Shown one piece after another: positions 25,433-34,100 of a DNA stretch of 38,847 nucleotides. The first letter of the stretch is position 1; each line of letters begins with the position of its first letter. The position numbers were made by a program, and so were the translations under genes. The notes below the pieces were generated by a model, which saw only the letters and a list, made by a program, of their open reading frames with translations, ran no database searches and was not told where the DNA came from. Source of the DNA: Oscillatoria salina IIICB1. Lineage in GTDB: Bacteria > Cyanobacteriota > Cyanobacteriia > Cyanobacteriales > SIO1D9. The stretch lies in NCBI RefSeq assembly GCF_020144665.1, contig NZ_JAAHBQ010000034.1, forward strand, positions 1-38,847, read 5' to 3'.

Positions 25433-26677
25433 ATGAATTTATCTCTAAAAGAAAATAACAATATATTAATCCGACCCCTACTATATCGCGATTGGGAGGT
25501 GGTAGAGTCTCTTGTTGCTGAGGATCGCCCTGAAGATGGTAATGGTGCTTCGGTAGCTCATCGCCAACTAGAAAATCTCCGTCGCTGGTATGGAATACTT
25601 AAGTTGTTAAGTTTTTTTCCTAATCCTTGCCAACATGACCTTTGCGTGTATGTCGCTGAGTTAGAAGGAACGGTTTGCGGTTTAATTCAAGTTGCACCCT
25701 TCAACAAAACTCGCAGCACTTGGCGGGTTGAGCGGGTAATTGTCGCTCCTGGGGCTTCTCAATTAGATGTGGGCTCTCAATTATTGCGTCACTGTTTTGA
25801 AACGATTTGGGAAGCGCGTACTTGGATTATTGAAGTTAATGTTAATGATAGCAGCACCTTGGCATTATACCGACAAAATGGCTTTCAGCCCCTAGCACAA
25901 ATGACTTATTGGGCGATCGCTGCGGAGTTGTTAGCGGATTTGGCTGCACAAGAGCCAGATTTGCCTAATCTCTTACCAGTTAGCAATGCTGATGCTCAAC
26001 TATTGTATCAGTTAGATACTGTTTCTATGCCGCCACTGCTACGCCAAGTTTTCGATCGCCACATCCTCGATTTCAAAACTAGCTTTTTGAATGCTTTCTT
26101 AACTAATGTTAGACAGTGGTTAAACCATTCTCAAAAAATTAGTAGCTATGTCTTCGAGCCACAACGTAAGGCAGCGATCGGTTATTTTAAACTACAATTG
26201 GCTCACAATAACAGCCAACTGCATCAAGCACAGCTAACTGTTCATCCAGCTTACACTTGGTTATATCCTAAGTTACTTTCGCAAATGGCGCAGATTGTGG
26301 TTCAAACTTCGCCCCATCATGCTTTACAATTAGCTTCTGCTGATTATCAACCGGAGCGAGAAGAATATTTGGAAAAAATTGGTGCTAATCGCATCGAACA
26401 TACTTTATTAATGTCTCGTTCGGTTTGGCATAAACTAAGGGAAACTAAGCCAGTTTCTCTCGAAGGTTTGCAACTGTCTGAGGTACTCCAAGGTTTACAA
26501 CCCGCACGCACTCCGATTCCAACTCGGATGTCTTGGCTAAAATCAGTTACAAAGTTACCAAATAATAGTAAACTAGATATTTCTACTTCAGAATCAACTC
26601 TGAATAATTCGAGTTCTCAAAATGATTCAGCACCGACTGAGACAAATGAATCAACAGAAAATGGTCATCTGAGCTAA
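25433..26677 (+). CDS. GNAT-family N-acetyltransferase
   Basis: A 414-residue protein from ATG 25433; an upstream TTG at 25379 would add an unlikely 18-residue stretch. Residues about 10-165 form a GCN5-related acetyltransferase domain: ILIRPLLYRDWEVVESL at the start, CGLIQVAPF, then RVERVIVAPGA with the acetyl-CoA-binding region after it (QLDVGSQLLRHCF), and ALYRQNGFQPL at the end. The second half looks like a degenerate second domain with no clear acetyl-CoA motif. The last 60 residues are a low-complexity Ser/Asn/Thr-rich tail. The substrate is unknown. ruvX follows after 3 bp, so the two are co-transcribed. Confidence 0.8.
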   Translation: MNLSLKENNNILIRPLLYRDWEVVESLVAEDRPEDGNGASVAHRQLENLRRWYGILKLLSFFPNPCQHDLCVYVAELEGTVCGLIQVAPFNKTRSTWRVERVIVAPGASQLDVGSQLLRHCFETIWEARTWIIEVNVNDSSTLALYRQNGFQPLAQMTYWAIAAELLADLAAQEPDLPNLLPVSNADAQLLYQLDTVSMPPLLRQVFDRHILDFKTSFLNAFLTNVRQWLNHSQKISSYVFEPQRKAAIGYFKLQLAHNNSQLHQAQLTVHPAYTWLYPKLLSQMAQIVVQTSPHHALQLASADYQPEREEYLEKIGANRIEHTLLMSRSVWHKLRETKPVSLEGLQLSEVLQGLQPARTPIPTRMSWLKSVTKLPNNSKLDISTSESTLNNSSSQNDSAPTETNESTENGHLS

Positions 26678-26680
26678 TTA

Positions 26681-27109
26681 ATGAGCAAAATTTCGGCACT
26701 AGGATTAGATGTTGGCAAAAAACGCATTGGTGTTGCGGGATGCGATGGCTTAGGTTTGATTGCGACTGGTTTGACGACGATTAAACGTAGTTCTTTTAAT
26801 CAAGATGTGGAACAATTAAGTCAGTTAGTTGCAGAACGCGAAGTAAATGTCCTGGTAGTTGGTTTACCTTATGCTCTGAATGGATCTTTAGGATACCAAG
26901 CGCAACAAGTGCAGAAGTTTGCTCAAAGAGTCTCAGCCGCTTTAAGTTTACCTGTAGAGTATGTAGATGAAAGATTGACTTCGATTGAAGCTCAAGGGTT
27001 AATTATCGCTCAGGGTGGCTCTCCTTCTCGTAATAAAGCACTGATCGATCGCAAAGCTGCGGCGATTATTTTACAACAGTGGTTGGACGAACGCCGCTCG
27101 GCAAAATAG
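26681..27109 (+). CDS. ruvX: YqgF/RuvX-family RNase H-like nuclease (putative Holliday junction resolvase)
   Basis: A 142-residue RNase H-fold protein, the normal length of the family. The first catalytic Asp is in LGLDVGKKRIGVA (about residue 10). LVVGLPYALNGS, VEYVDERLTS and the final Asp in LIDRKAAAIIL are the other conserved blocks. In E. coli YqgF is implicated in 16S rRNA 5'-end processing, and resolvase activity has been shown for some members. It lies just downstream of the GNAT gene and upstream of rpsO, consistent with a ribosome-related role. Confidence 0.92.
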   Translation: MSKISALGLDVGKKRIGVAGCDGLGLIATGLTTIKRSSFNQDVEQLSQLVAEREVNVLVVGLPYALNGSLGYQAQQVQKFAQRVSAALSLPVEYVDERLTSIEAQGLIIAQGGSPSRNKALIDRKAAAIILQQWLDERRSAK

Positions 27110-27124
27110 TTAAGTTTTTTATTC

Positions 27125-27153
27125 TTGACATTAAAATAAAAAGGTGGTAAGAG
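27125..27153 (+). promoter_or_regulatory. candidate rpsO promoter
   Basis: A consensus -35 TTGACA at 27125-27130 is followed 17 bp later by TAAGAG, a weak -10. It lies about 115 bp before the rpsO start, leaving room for an untranslated leader of about 105 nt. Confidence 0.35.
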
Positions 27154-27266
27154 ATTACAGCGATCGCGTAGTTATTGAAGACCTCGGCAGACAATCTTCC
27201 ACTATTTAAGAATCGAATGATAACATGGAAAATTGCGGCAGAAAATAACATCGAGTTGAGAATACT

Positions 27267-27536
27267 ATGAGTCTGACACAACAACGCAAACAAGAATTAA
27301 TGTCTGAATATCAGGTTCACGAAACTGATACAGGTTCGGCGGATCTGCAAGTGGCAATGCTTACCGAAAGAATCAATCAACTGACAAAACACCTCCAAGC
27401 GAATAAACAAGATCATTCTTCTCGTCGAGGCTTGTTAAAAATGATCGGTCGTCGTAAGCGTCTGTTATCTTACATTCAAAAGCAAAATCGCGATCGCTAT
27501 AAAAATTTGATTACTCGTTTGGGCATTCGCGGTTAA
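27267..27536 (+). CDS. rpsO: 30S ribosomal protein S15
   Basis: An 89-residue protein, exactly the usual size. It carries the S15 sequence ETDTGSADLQVAMLTERINQ, the LTKHLQANKQDHSSRRGL segment that contacts 16S rRNA, and RRKRLLSYIQKQN. It binds the central domain of 16S rRNA early in small-subunit assembly. In other bacteria S15 represses its own mRNA; the leader of about 105 nt could allow that here, but no specific structure was identified. The PAM68-like gene starts 17 bp downstream. Confidence 0.98.
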   Translation: MSLTQQRKQELMSEYQVHETDTGSADLQVAMLTERINQLTKHLQANKQDHSSRRGLLKMIGRRKRLLSYIQKQNRDRYKNLITRLGIRG

Positions 27537-27553
27537 AAAAATAAGGTATAGTT

Positions 27554-28021
27554 ATGGTTTCTGAATCCGAAGAACGAGATCGCTTACCGTTTGAACCTCG
27601 TCAGAAGAAGAAAAAAACACCGAAAAAAGCACCAACTGCAACTCCAGCAACTACGGAAAAACCGAACAAAAGCCGATCTGATGCTCAATTAAAGGGCGCT
27701 GTCCCGGAAGTGGTCAGTAAGCGGATGATCCGCCGGATGGCTTTGTTTTGCGGGATTCCTACGGTTTTGGGAATCGGCTCTTTTATCGTCAGCTATTTTA
27801 TTGTCAGCAAAGATTGGTTCGATTTGCCAACAGTAGCGGTACTGTTGATAAGTATGGCATTCTTTGGTTTAGGTGTTGTCGGTTTGAGTTATGGCATCTT
27901 TTCCGCTTCCTGGGAAGAAGAAAGAGTCGGCAGTTGGTTGGGTTTTGCCGAGTTCAAAACGAACTTTGGACGCACAGTTGCCGCTTGGCGATCGCAACGA
28001 CAAGAGGCAAAAGGAGACTAA
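27554..28021 (+). CDS. PAM68-family photosystem II assembly protein
   Basis: A 155-residue thylakoid membrane protein of the PAM68 (DUF3464) family, which helps assemble photosystem II reaction centres in cyanobacteria (Sll0933 of Synechocystis) and chloroplasts. The N-terminal 60 residues are very basic and disordered (RQKKKKTPKKAPTATPAT). Two hydrophobic helices follow (about 68-88 and 93-115), then the conserved SASWEEERVGSWLGFAEFK. The C-terminal motif and two-helix layout are the basis for the call. It follows rpsO by 17 bp, the pairing seen in other cyanobacteria, so both are probably on one transcript. Confidence 0.92.
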   Translation: MVSESEERDRLPFEPRQKKKKTPKKAPTATPATTEKPNKSRSDAQLKGAVPEVVSKRMIRRMALFCGIPTVLGIGSFIVSYFIVSKDWFDLPTVAVLLISMAFFGLGVVGLSYGIFSASWEEERVGSWLGFAEFKTNFGRTVAAWRSQRQEAKGD

Positions 28022-28149
28022 AGAAACTATTAGCGAAAGTTTATCCTTGGGCTTCGGCAACGTAAACTTAAGATAATTGGCGATTCTCAACGAATTTGCT
28101 CCGAAACAGTTTCATAAATCACTAAATTTACTCATTAGGAAATTTTGCC

Positions 28150-29208
28150 ATGATTGTAGTTATGAAGGTTGGTTCCCCAGAAGCCGAAATTGAGCGCATT
28201 AATTCGGAGTTTGAAGACTGGGGTTTGACTCCCGAGAAAATTGTCGGTAAGCACAAAGTTGTCATTGGTTTGGTGGGCGATACCGCCGCCCTCGATCCTT
28301 TGCAAATTGAGGAAATTAGCCCTTGGATTGAGCAAGTTTTACGGGTAGAACGTCCTTACAAACGGGCTAGTCGCGAGTTTCGTCACGGTGAAGCTAGCGA
28401 GGTGATTGTTTCTACTCCCGAAGGTCCGGTTATTTTCGGCGAACATCATCCAGTAGCGATCGTTGCTGGTCCTTGTTCGGTGGAAAACGAGCAGATGATT
28501 GTGGAAACGGCAAAACGCGTCAAAGCGGCTGGGGCGAAGTTTTTGCGCGGTGGGGCTTACAAACCTCGGACTTCTCCTTATTCTTTCCAAGGTCACGGTG
28601 AAAGTGCGCTGGATCTGTTGGCTGCTGCGAGGGATGCTAGCGGGCTGGGAATTATTACTGAGGTAATGGATACTGCTGATGTGGAAAAGGTTGGCGAAGT
28701 TGCTGACGTGCTACAAATCGGCGCCAGAAATATGCAAAATTTCCCTTTGTTGAAGAAGGTGGGAGCGCAGGATAAGCCTGTGTTACTGAAGCGGGGAATG
28801 TCGGCGACGATTGAAGAGTGGCTGATGGCTTCGGAATATGTTTTGGCTGCGGGAAATCCGAATGTGATTTTGTGCGAACGGGGAATTCGGGCTTTCGATC
28901 GCCAGTATGCTCGCAATACTCTCGATTTGGCGGCGATTCCTGTGTTACGCGAGTTGACTCATTTACCGATTATGATCGATCCGAGTCACGGTACCGGACG
29001 GGCTGAGTATGTTCCGACGATGGCGATGGCAGCGATCGCGGCTGGTTGCGATGCTTTGATGATTGAAGTTCATCCTAACCCGGCGAAGGCTCTTTCTGAT
29101 GGGCCTCAGTCTTTGACTCCAGAACGTTTCGACCGTTTGATGACTGAGTTGTCGGCGATCGGTAAGGCTGTTAATCGTTGGCAAGAACCTGCGACGGTTT
29201 TGGCTTAG
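28150..29208 (+). CDS. aroF: 3-deoxy-7-phosphoheptulonate (DAHP) synthase, type I-beta
   Basis: Condenses phosphoenolpyruvate and erythrose-4-phosphate to start the shikimate pathway. The 352-residue protein has a ferredoxin-like N-terminal domain (about 1-70), as in the Thermotoga-type enzymes where it mediates feedback regulation by tyrosine or phenylalanine. A KDSA/DAHPS barrel follows with AGPCSVENEQM, FLRGGAYKPRTSPYSFQG, LQIGARNMQNF, VLLKRG and IDPSHGTGR, which include the metal- and phosphate-binding residues. It is a single-gene unit ended by two hairpin terminators, just before the CRISPR array. Confidence 0.96.
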   Translation: MIVVMKVGSPEAEIERINSEFEDWGLTPEKIVGKHKVVIGLVGDTAALDPLQIEEISPWIEQVLRVERPYKRASREFRHGEASEVIVSTPEGPVIFGEHHPVAIVAGPCSVENEQMIVETAKRVKAAGAKFLRGGAYKPRTSPYSFQGHGESALDLLAAARDASGLGIITEVMDTADVEKVGEVADVLQIGARNMQNFPLLKKVGAQDKPVLLKRGMSATIEEWLMASEYVLAAGNPNVILCERGIRAFDRQYARNTLDLAAIPVLRELTHLPIMIDPSHGTGRAEYVPTMAMAAIAAGCDALMIEVHPNPAKALSDGPQSLTPERFDRLMTELSAIGKAVNRWQEPATVLA

Positions 29209-29223
29209 TTTTCGTTTTTTTGA

Positions 29224-29262
29224 TGTAGAGGCGCGTTATACCACGCCTCTGCATATTTTTTT
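29224..29262 (+). terminator. first of two Rho-independent terminators after aroF
   Basis: TGTAGAGGCG pairs with CGCCTCTGCA (one G-T wobble) around a 10-nt loop, followed by TATTTTTTTG. Confidence 0.82.
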
Positions 29263-29297
29263 GTTTTTCGTTACAAATCTTTGTTAAATTCCTTTGT

Positions 29298-29337
29298 ATG
29301 TAGAGGTGTAGTAGTCCTACATCTCTACATATTTTTT
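29298..29337 (+). terminator. second Rho-independent terminator after aroF
   Basis: ATGTAGAGGTGTAG (29298-29311), loop TAGTC, CTACATCTCTACAT (29317-29330): a 14-bp stem with one G-T wobble, followed by ATTTTTTATT. It shares the GTAGAGG stem start with the first terminator and resembles the GTAGAGACG palindrome at 9447, suggesting an interspersed repeat that doubles as a terminator. It ends 10 bp before the CRISPR array. Confidence 0.82.
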
Positions 29338-29347
29338 ATTGTTTCCC

Positions 29348-29668
29348 GTTTCCATTAATTCAACTTCCGAAGAAGTCGTAAGGGCGATACGAAGAGACCA
29401 AAAGAAAAGGAAGGGTCTTGTTTCCATTAATTCAACTTCCGAAGAAGTCGTAAGGCTTTGCCTTCTGGAAATTTGTGGTGAAATACTGGGCGTTTCCATT
29501 AATTCAACTTCCGAAGAAGTCGTAAGCCGAGAAATTTTATCCAATGGTTCAAAAGCCGCAATTGTTTCCATTAATTCAACTTCCGAAGAAGTCGTAAGCG
29601 AAATTATATCAGGTTGTAAATGGTGCCGAACAAGTTTCCATTAATTCAACTTCCGAAGAAGTCGTAAG
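29348..29668 (-). CRISPR. CRISPR array, 5 identical 35-bp repeats and 4 spacers
   Basis: Identical 35-bp repeats lie at 29348-29382, 29420-29454, 29492-29526, 29564-29598 and 29634-29668. Each begins GTTTCCATTAATTCAACTTC and ends CGAAGAAGTCGTAAG on the plus strand, with an internal ACTTC-CGAA-GAAGT hairpin. Spacers are 37, 37, 37 and 35 bp and unrelated to each other. Read on the minus strand the repeat ends ATGGAAAC, like the 5' handle of many type I and III crRNAs, so transcription is inferred from right to left with the leader at the right. No degenerate end repeat is seen. No cas gene is in the window, so effectors would have to act in trans. The 72-bp period creates spurious open frames on both strands. 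Confidence 0.95.
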
Positions 29669-29850
29669 AGGGTGGATCTAGAACCCCCTTGATAAAAGGA
29701 TTATACCCCCCAAAATTCCCGGGGTCAAGCAACTAGCCAAATAATTGATAAAAATTATCATTAATCTCCTTCATTGGGAAGCTGAAATCAATACAGGATA
29801 AGGCATTCAAGGGGGTCTACGTAAGAATAAGGTTTTCAGCGATTTGTCAA
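29669..29850 (-). promoter_or_regulatory. candidate CRISPR leader and promoter
   Basis: The AT-rich stretch right of repeat 5 has, on the minus strand, a consensus -35 TTGACA (29850-29845), followed by TTCTTA at 17-bp spacing (29827-29822) or TATTCT at 15 bp. The start would lie about 150 bp before the first repeat, as expected for a leader. This supports the orientation inferred from the repeat end. Confidence 0.5.
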
Positions 29851-29876
29851 CCCCCTCGAAAATGCAGTGACATTCT

Positions 29877-30104
29877 CTAAAACTGTAATCTGTGATGAGC
29901 GCGTTGGAGAACATCACCTTCGGCTTCTTGGGGGTACTTAGGACAGTCTATTTGTTCTCCAGTTGAAAGAAAAGCAAACCTATCTAATTCTACATCAATC
30001 CCAATACTATTAGCTTCTGTAGGGATAACTAGAGCGAGCGATTTTCTACACGAATTTGTTAATTTGTCAATAAGTAAATACTCTTTGTAAAACGCGATCG
30101 CCAC
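29877..30104 (-). pseudogene. truncated TnpB (IS200/IS605 or IS607 type) remnant
   Basis: A 75-residue frame containing SIGIDVELDRFAFLSTGEQI, which matches the first RuvC motif of TnpB (IGIDxGL with the catalytic Asp, then a beta strand and Gly), and a following LQRAHHRLQF that matches the LxRAQRRLSR helix. Both ends are missing: intact TnpB is about 400 residues. No TnpA, target-site hairpins or other parts were found around it. It is a degraded insertion-sequence scar, 27 bp from the putative -35 of the CRISPR leader. Confidence 0.65.
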
Positions 30105-30290
30105 TTGCTAAAATTACTTAACTGTTATATACTTAAAACTGAAAATCACTGCATTAACTCTTATCGTTTGCTTACGAGAAACTACTGGCAATATATATGA
30201 AAAAATCTTTGGGTTTTAAGTATTATCTCGGATGGATTTTCAAGTGAATAATGAATAATTTATTAGTCAAGTAAATTCATCTCAGCGACC

Positions 30291-31004
30291 ATGAAAGAAG
30301 TTTTTAGCTTAATCAAAGAAAAAAATTGCCAACTTGCTCAACTACCTTTATTTGAGTTCATGCAAGATCGGAGCATACATCCAGCACAAAGGTTAGTTTT
30401 TGCTCCTTGTTTAATACCCTTAGTTATGGGTTTTGCGGATTTGTGGAAAGAAGTTTTCCGAAAAGAACCAACAAACAATCCCATGCAACAAATTCTTAAC
30501 AAACATACTTACGAAGAAGAAAATCATTGGGAATGGTTGCTAGAAGACTTAAAAAAATTGGGCTTAGACCCCTCAGAAAATTATACTGATACAGTAAGAT
30601 TTCTTTGGGGAGAAGAAACCCAGAAAACTCGCCAAGTTTGTTTTATTCTTCACCAATTTGCCAATCAAGAAAATCCGGTTTTCAAGCTAGTCGTCGCCGA
30701 AGTAGCAGAAGTCACAGCAAATTTATTTTTCTCAATAACTCAGAAAGTAGCTTGGGAACTTGAGGAAATAACTAAACAAGAATATCCATATTTCGGAGAT
30801 TGTCATCTAAATAGTGAGGCAAACCACAACATTAACAAGACAGAAGTGATCGATGGTTTTGAAGCAATAGAACTGACCGAACAAGAGCGTCAGTTAGCTT
30901 TTGAGATAGTTGAAAAAGGATTTGAAGCTTATACAGAAGCAATCAATGAATGGTTCGTATATGCTCAAAAACATCAAAGATCGCCATCCTTGCAAGTTGC
31001 ATAA
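30291..31004 (+). CDS. haem-oxygenase-like (HDO-fold) protein, possible di-iron enzyme
   Basis: A 237-residue all-helical protein. Residues 75-90 (HTYEEENHWEWLLEDL) hold an ExxH pair. A further Glu lies in VVAEVAEVTANLFF (about 139-152), and HLNSEANH (about 173-180) supplies another ExxH-like pair. This spacing resembles haem-oxygenase-like di-iron oxidases and oxygenases such as UndA and SznF relatives, and the TENA/PqqC fold. Metal binding and activity are inferred from the pattern. The substrate is unknown. An ATG at 30291 gives a natural N-terminus (MKEVFSLIKEKN). It stands between the TnpB scar and a palindrome, converging on the large CHAT protein. Confidence 0.7.
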   Translation: MKEVFSLIKEKNCQLAQLPLFEFMQDRSIHPAQRLVFAPCLIPLVMGFADLWKEVFRKEPTNNPMQQILNKHTYEEENHWEWLLEDLKKLGLDPSENYTDTVRFLWGEETQKTRQVCFILHQFANQENPVFKLVVAEVAEVTANLFFSITQKVAWELEEITKQEYPYFGDCHLNSEANHNINKTEVIDGFEAIELTEQERQLAFEIVEKGFEAYTEAINEWFVYAQKHQRSPSLQVA

Positions 31005-31032
31005 TTAAGATGGTTCATAAATAATGAAGTGA

Positions 31033-31075
31033 CATTTGGCTTTATACTTAGTTTCCCTTAAGTTAAAGCCAAATG
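31033..31075. repeat. long imperfect palindrome between convergent genes
   Basis: CATTTGGCTTTA (31033-31044) pairs exactly with TAAAGCCAAATG (31064-31075). After one bulged T, ACTTA (31046-31050) pairs with TAAGT (31059-31063), leaving an 8-nt loop: a 17-bp stem. It lies between the stop codons of the HDO gene and the CHAT gene and may terminate both transcripts. No T-run is present, so a mobile palindromic repeat is also possible. Confidence 0.75.
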
Positions 31076-31192
31076 CACAAGCTATAGCAAGCGAACAGTA
31101 AACAGCGATCGCCGCCTATGGTAGCACTGAATTCCTAATTCCCGTTCCTTTGCCAACAGTTTTAGTCGGAAAAAATAGCTCAAATAACCCTC

Positions 31193-34100
31193 TCACCAGG
31201 GATTCCCGATCGAGGTGAAAGCACTCCAGTAGTAAGGATGGGATAAATCGCGACTGTTTTCCTTTTCTACCTCTGAATCTAAGGGAAATTCTCGTTTGCT
31301 AGTCACGAGATTTCCAGTTTCCAAACGCACTCTCCCGTCCAACATCGCCAATTGTGCTTGTCGTAGCGCTTCTAATTTAGTCGGCGTATCTCGAAGTTGC
31401 TGGTAAAATTCTGACATCAACGCTAGCGTACCAATGTCATTGATATACCACAAACTTGCCACTACTGACTTCACTCCTGCTTGCACCGCCGAACCCGCAA
31501 AACCTAACTCTACTTCGTTGTTACCAAGGGCTGTCCGACAAGCAGAAAGCACTAATAATTCTACTTGAGGATTGTCCCAATCTAAAGAACGCAACTGAGA
31601 AATAGACAACTTACGATCTGCTAGCTGAATGTAAGAATTACTCGGTTTACCAGGAAGAAATTCCGCATGGGTAGCAAAATGAACAATTCCAAAAGGATTT
31701 GTCTGTTGTTGTAACTTGAGGTTTTCCAGGGTAAAATCATCATTGAGGAAAATTTTTCCAGGCCAAATGCGGCTAATTGTCGATAACTCAGTTTCAACTG
31801 CGGGTAAAGGAGCTAACTCTTCAAACTCACTTGCTCCCATAGCTAGTACCTGATAGCGATCGAGATCGGTTTGGCGAGTATCGGTAAGGCTCAAACTGGG
31901 CATTATACCGACACTGTAGCGTTGAATGATATATTCCTGACCATCGTGAAGCGCAGCTAAGGGAAGGGTACGCAAGCCAACATCAGGAATATAAATTAAA
32001 CTCTCAATTTGTAAACGTTGTAAATCAGCTTCAATAGGTGCAACCAGCCATTGATACATTTTTTGTGCTGGAGCCAAATTAGGACTGTGGCGAACATTGA
32101 CGATAGTTTGGTAAAATTCCAGCGCTGTTTGCCTTACTTCCGCTCTAGTGACATTAACAGATTTGCGTAGCAAAGTACCATTACCAGTAATTACTATGAG
32201 TTCCAGGCGATCGCTAGCTTGCGGTGAATGTGAGTAACGCGATCCTCCCAATTCAACTAAACTCGAAGATTTAGCTGCTTCACTTTCCTGAGAAGCCGAA
32301 TCTTGGGATAAACTGGTAGGAACAAATACTGCATAAATTATTGCTGGCTTAATGCCTGTAGTTGCTTCCGACTGACGTAAAATATTACTCGCTTGCGTAA
32401 GATTGAGCGAGGGAACAACTTCTACTTGCAGATATTCCGTATACTCCCGATTGAATGAGTTTTCTAATTTTTCTACTGCTAGATTACTTGCTCGTGTTTG
32501 AGAATATACTTGAGTCGGATTAGGATCGGAAGTAATTTCGGATTCGGATTCTGATTCGGATTCACTGACTTCTACTGACGACTCAGAGTTATTTGGTTGT
32601 GTAGAAGTATCTTGTCCAGTAGTTTGATTTTCTAAAGCTAGTGGATTTAACACTTCAGTAACGGGATGGGGAAAATCAGACGCGATCGCCTCAGACTCAG
32701 ACTCCTCAGCTACTACCTCACTCTCATTATCCTCTTCCTCGTCCTCCTCATCCTCCTCTGATGGTTGAGTAGGATTTTCACCTACTGGATCTGTCGGTTG
32801 AGTGGGATTTTCAGCCACTGGGTCTGTCGGTTGAGTGGGTTCCTCTACTTCGGGGTTGGTCGGTTGAGTGGGATTTTCAGCCACTGGGTCTGTCGGTTGA
32901 GTGGGTTCCTCTACTTCGGGGTTGGTCGGTTGAGTGGGATTTTCAGCCACTGGGTCTGTCGGTTGAGTGGGTTCCTCTACTTCGGGGTTGGTCGGTTGAG
33001 TGGGATTTTCAGCCACTGGGTCTGTCGGTTGAGTGGGTTCCTCTGTTTCGGGATCTGTCGGTTGAGTGGGTTCCTCTACTTCGGGGTCTGTCGGTTGTGT
33101 GGGATTTTCAGCCACTGGGTCTGTCGGTTGAGTGGGTTCCTCTACTTCGGGGTTAGTCGGTTGAGTGGGATTTTCAGCCACTGGGTCTGTCGGTTGAGTG
33201 GGTTCCTCTGTTTCGGGGTTAGTCGGTTGAGTGGGATTTTCAGCCACTGGATCTGTCGGTTGTGTGGGTTCCTCTGTTTCGGGATCTGTCGGTTGTGTGG
33301 GTTCCTCTGTTTCGGGGTTAGTCGGTTGAGTGGGATTTTCACCTACTGGATCTGTCGGTTGAGTGGGTTCCTCTGTTTCGGGATCTGTCGGTTGAGTGGG
33401 ATTTTCACCTACTGGATCTGTCGGCTGAGTGGGTTCCTCTATTTCGGGGTTGGTCGGTTGAGTGGGTTCCTCTATTTCGGGGTTGGTCGGTTGAGTGGGT
33501 TCCTCTGTTTCGGGATCTGTCGGTTGAGTGGGTTCCTCTGTTTCGGGATCTGTCGGTTGTGTGGGATTTTCAGCCACTGGGTCGGTCGGCTGAGTGGGTT
33601 CCTCTATTTCGGGGTTGGTCGGTTGAGTGGGTTCCTCTGTTTCGGGATCTGTCGGCTGAGTTGGTTCGGTAGGTATAGGCGGTTCAAATGACCTATTTAA
33701 CAAGCTAATAATACCGTTGCTACCAGGATTGAGTTCGCCTGTAATAATTTCATCTCTATTGTTTGCTAACAAGGTAATATCTGCACCTTCTTTAGCATTA
33801 CCAAAAGTAGTGTCTATATCACCAACTGTAATGTTTGCTCCTTCGATGGTTATTGGGATGCCACGAGTTCTAATATTATTATTCGGATCGAGATAATAAT
33901 TCCCAATTCCATCACGGTCTGCATCTGCTGTAAAGGTAATTGAAATAGTATCTTTATTTTTAAAGTCTAAGTTAGTATTATTAATTTCAATAGTTATGTT
34001 GTTTGTTGCTTCTATAATAATATTGCCGATTTGATTTTCAAGTTTATCTGCATCGATGCTTATATCTTCTGAGTAAAAATCCTCTTGAAAGATGCTTGAC

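Noticed and set aside
29317-29644. Open frames on both strands with an SINSTSEEVV or TSSEVELMET repeat
   Set aside because: They are translations of the CRISPR array: the 72-bp period keeps the frame open. No start or ribosome site and unrelated spacer sequence between repeats.
32765-33691. A 308-codon open frame on the plus strand opposite the CHAT-protein repeats
   Set aside because: It exists only because the 33-bp repeat has no stop codon in this frame. Its product (RLSGFLYFGVG repeats) has no start signal or family, and the minus-strand frame continues into real domains on both sides.
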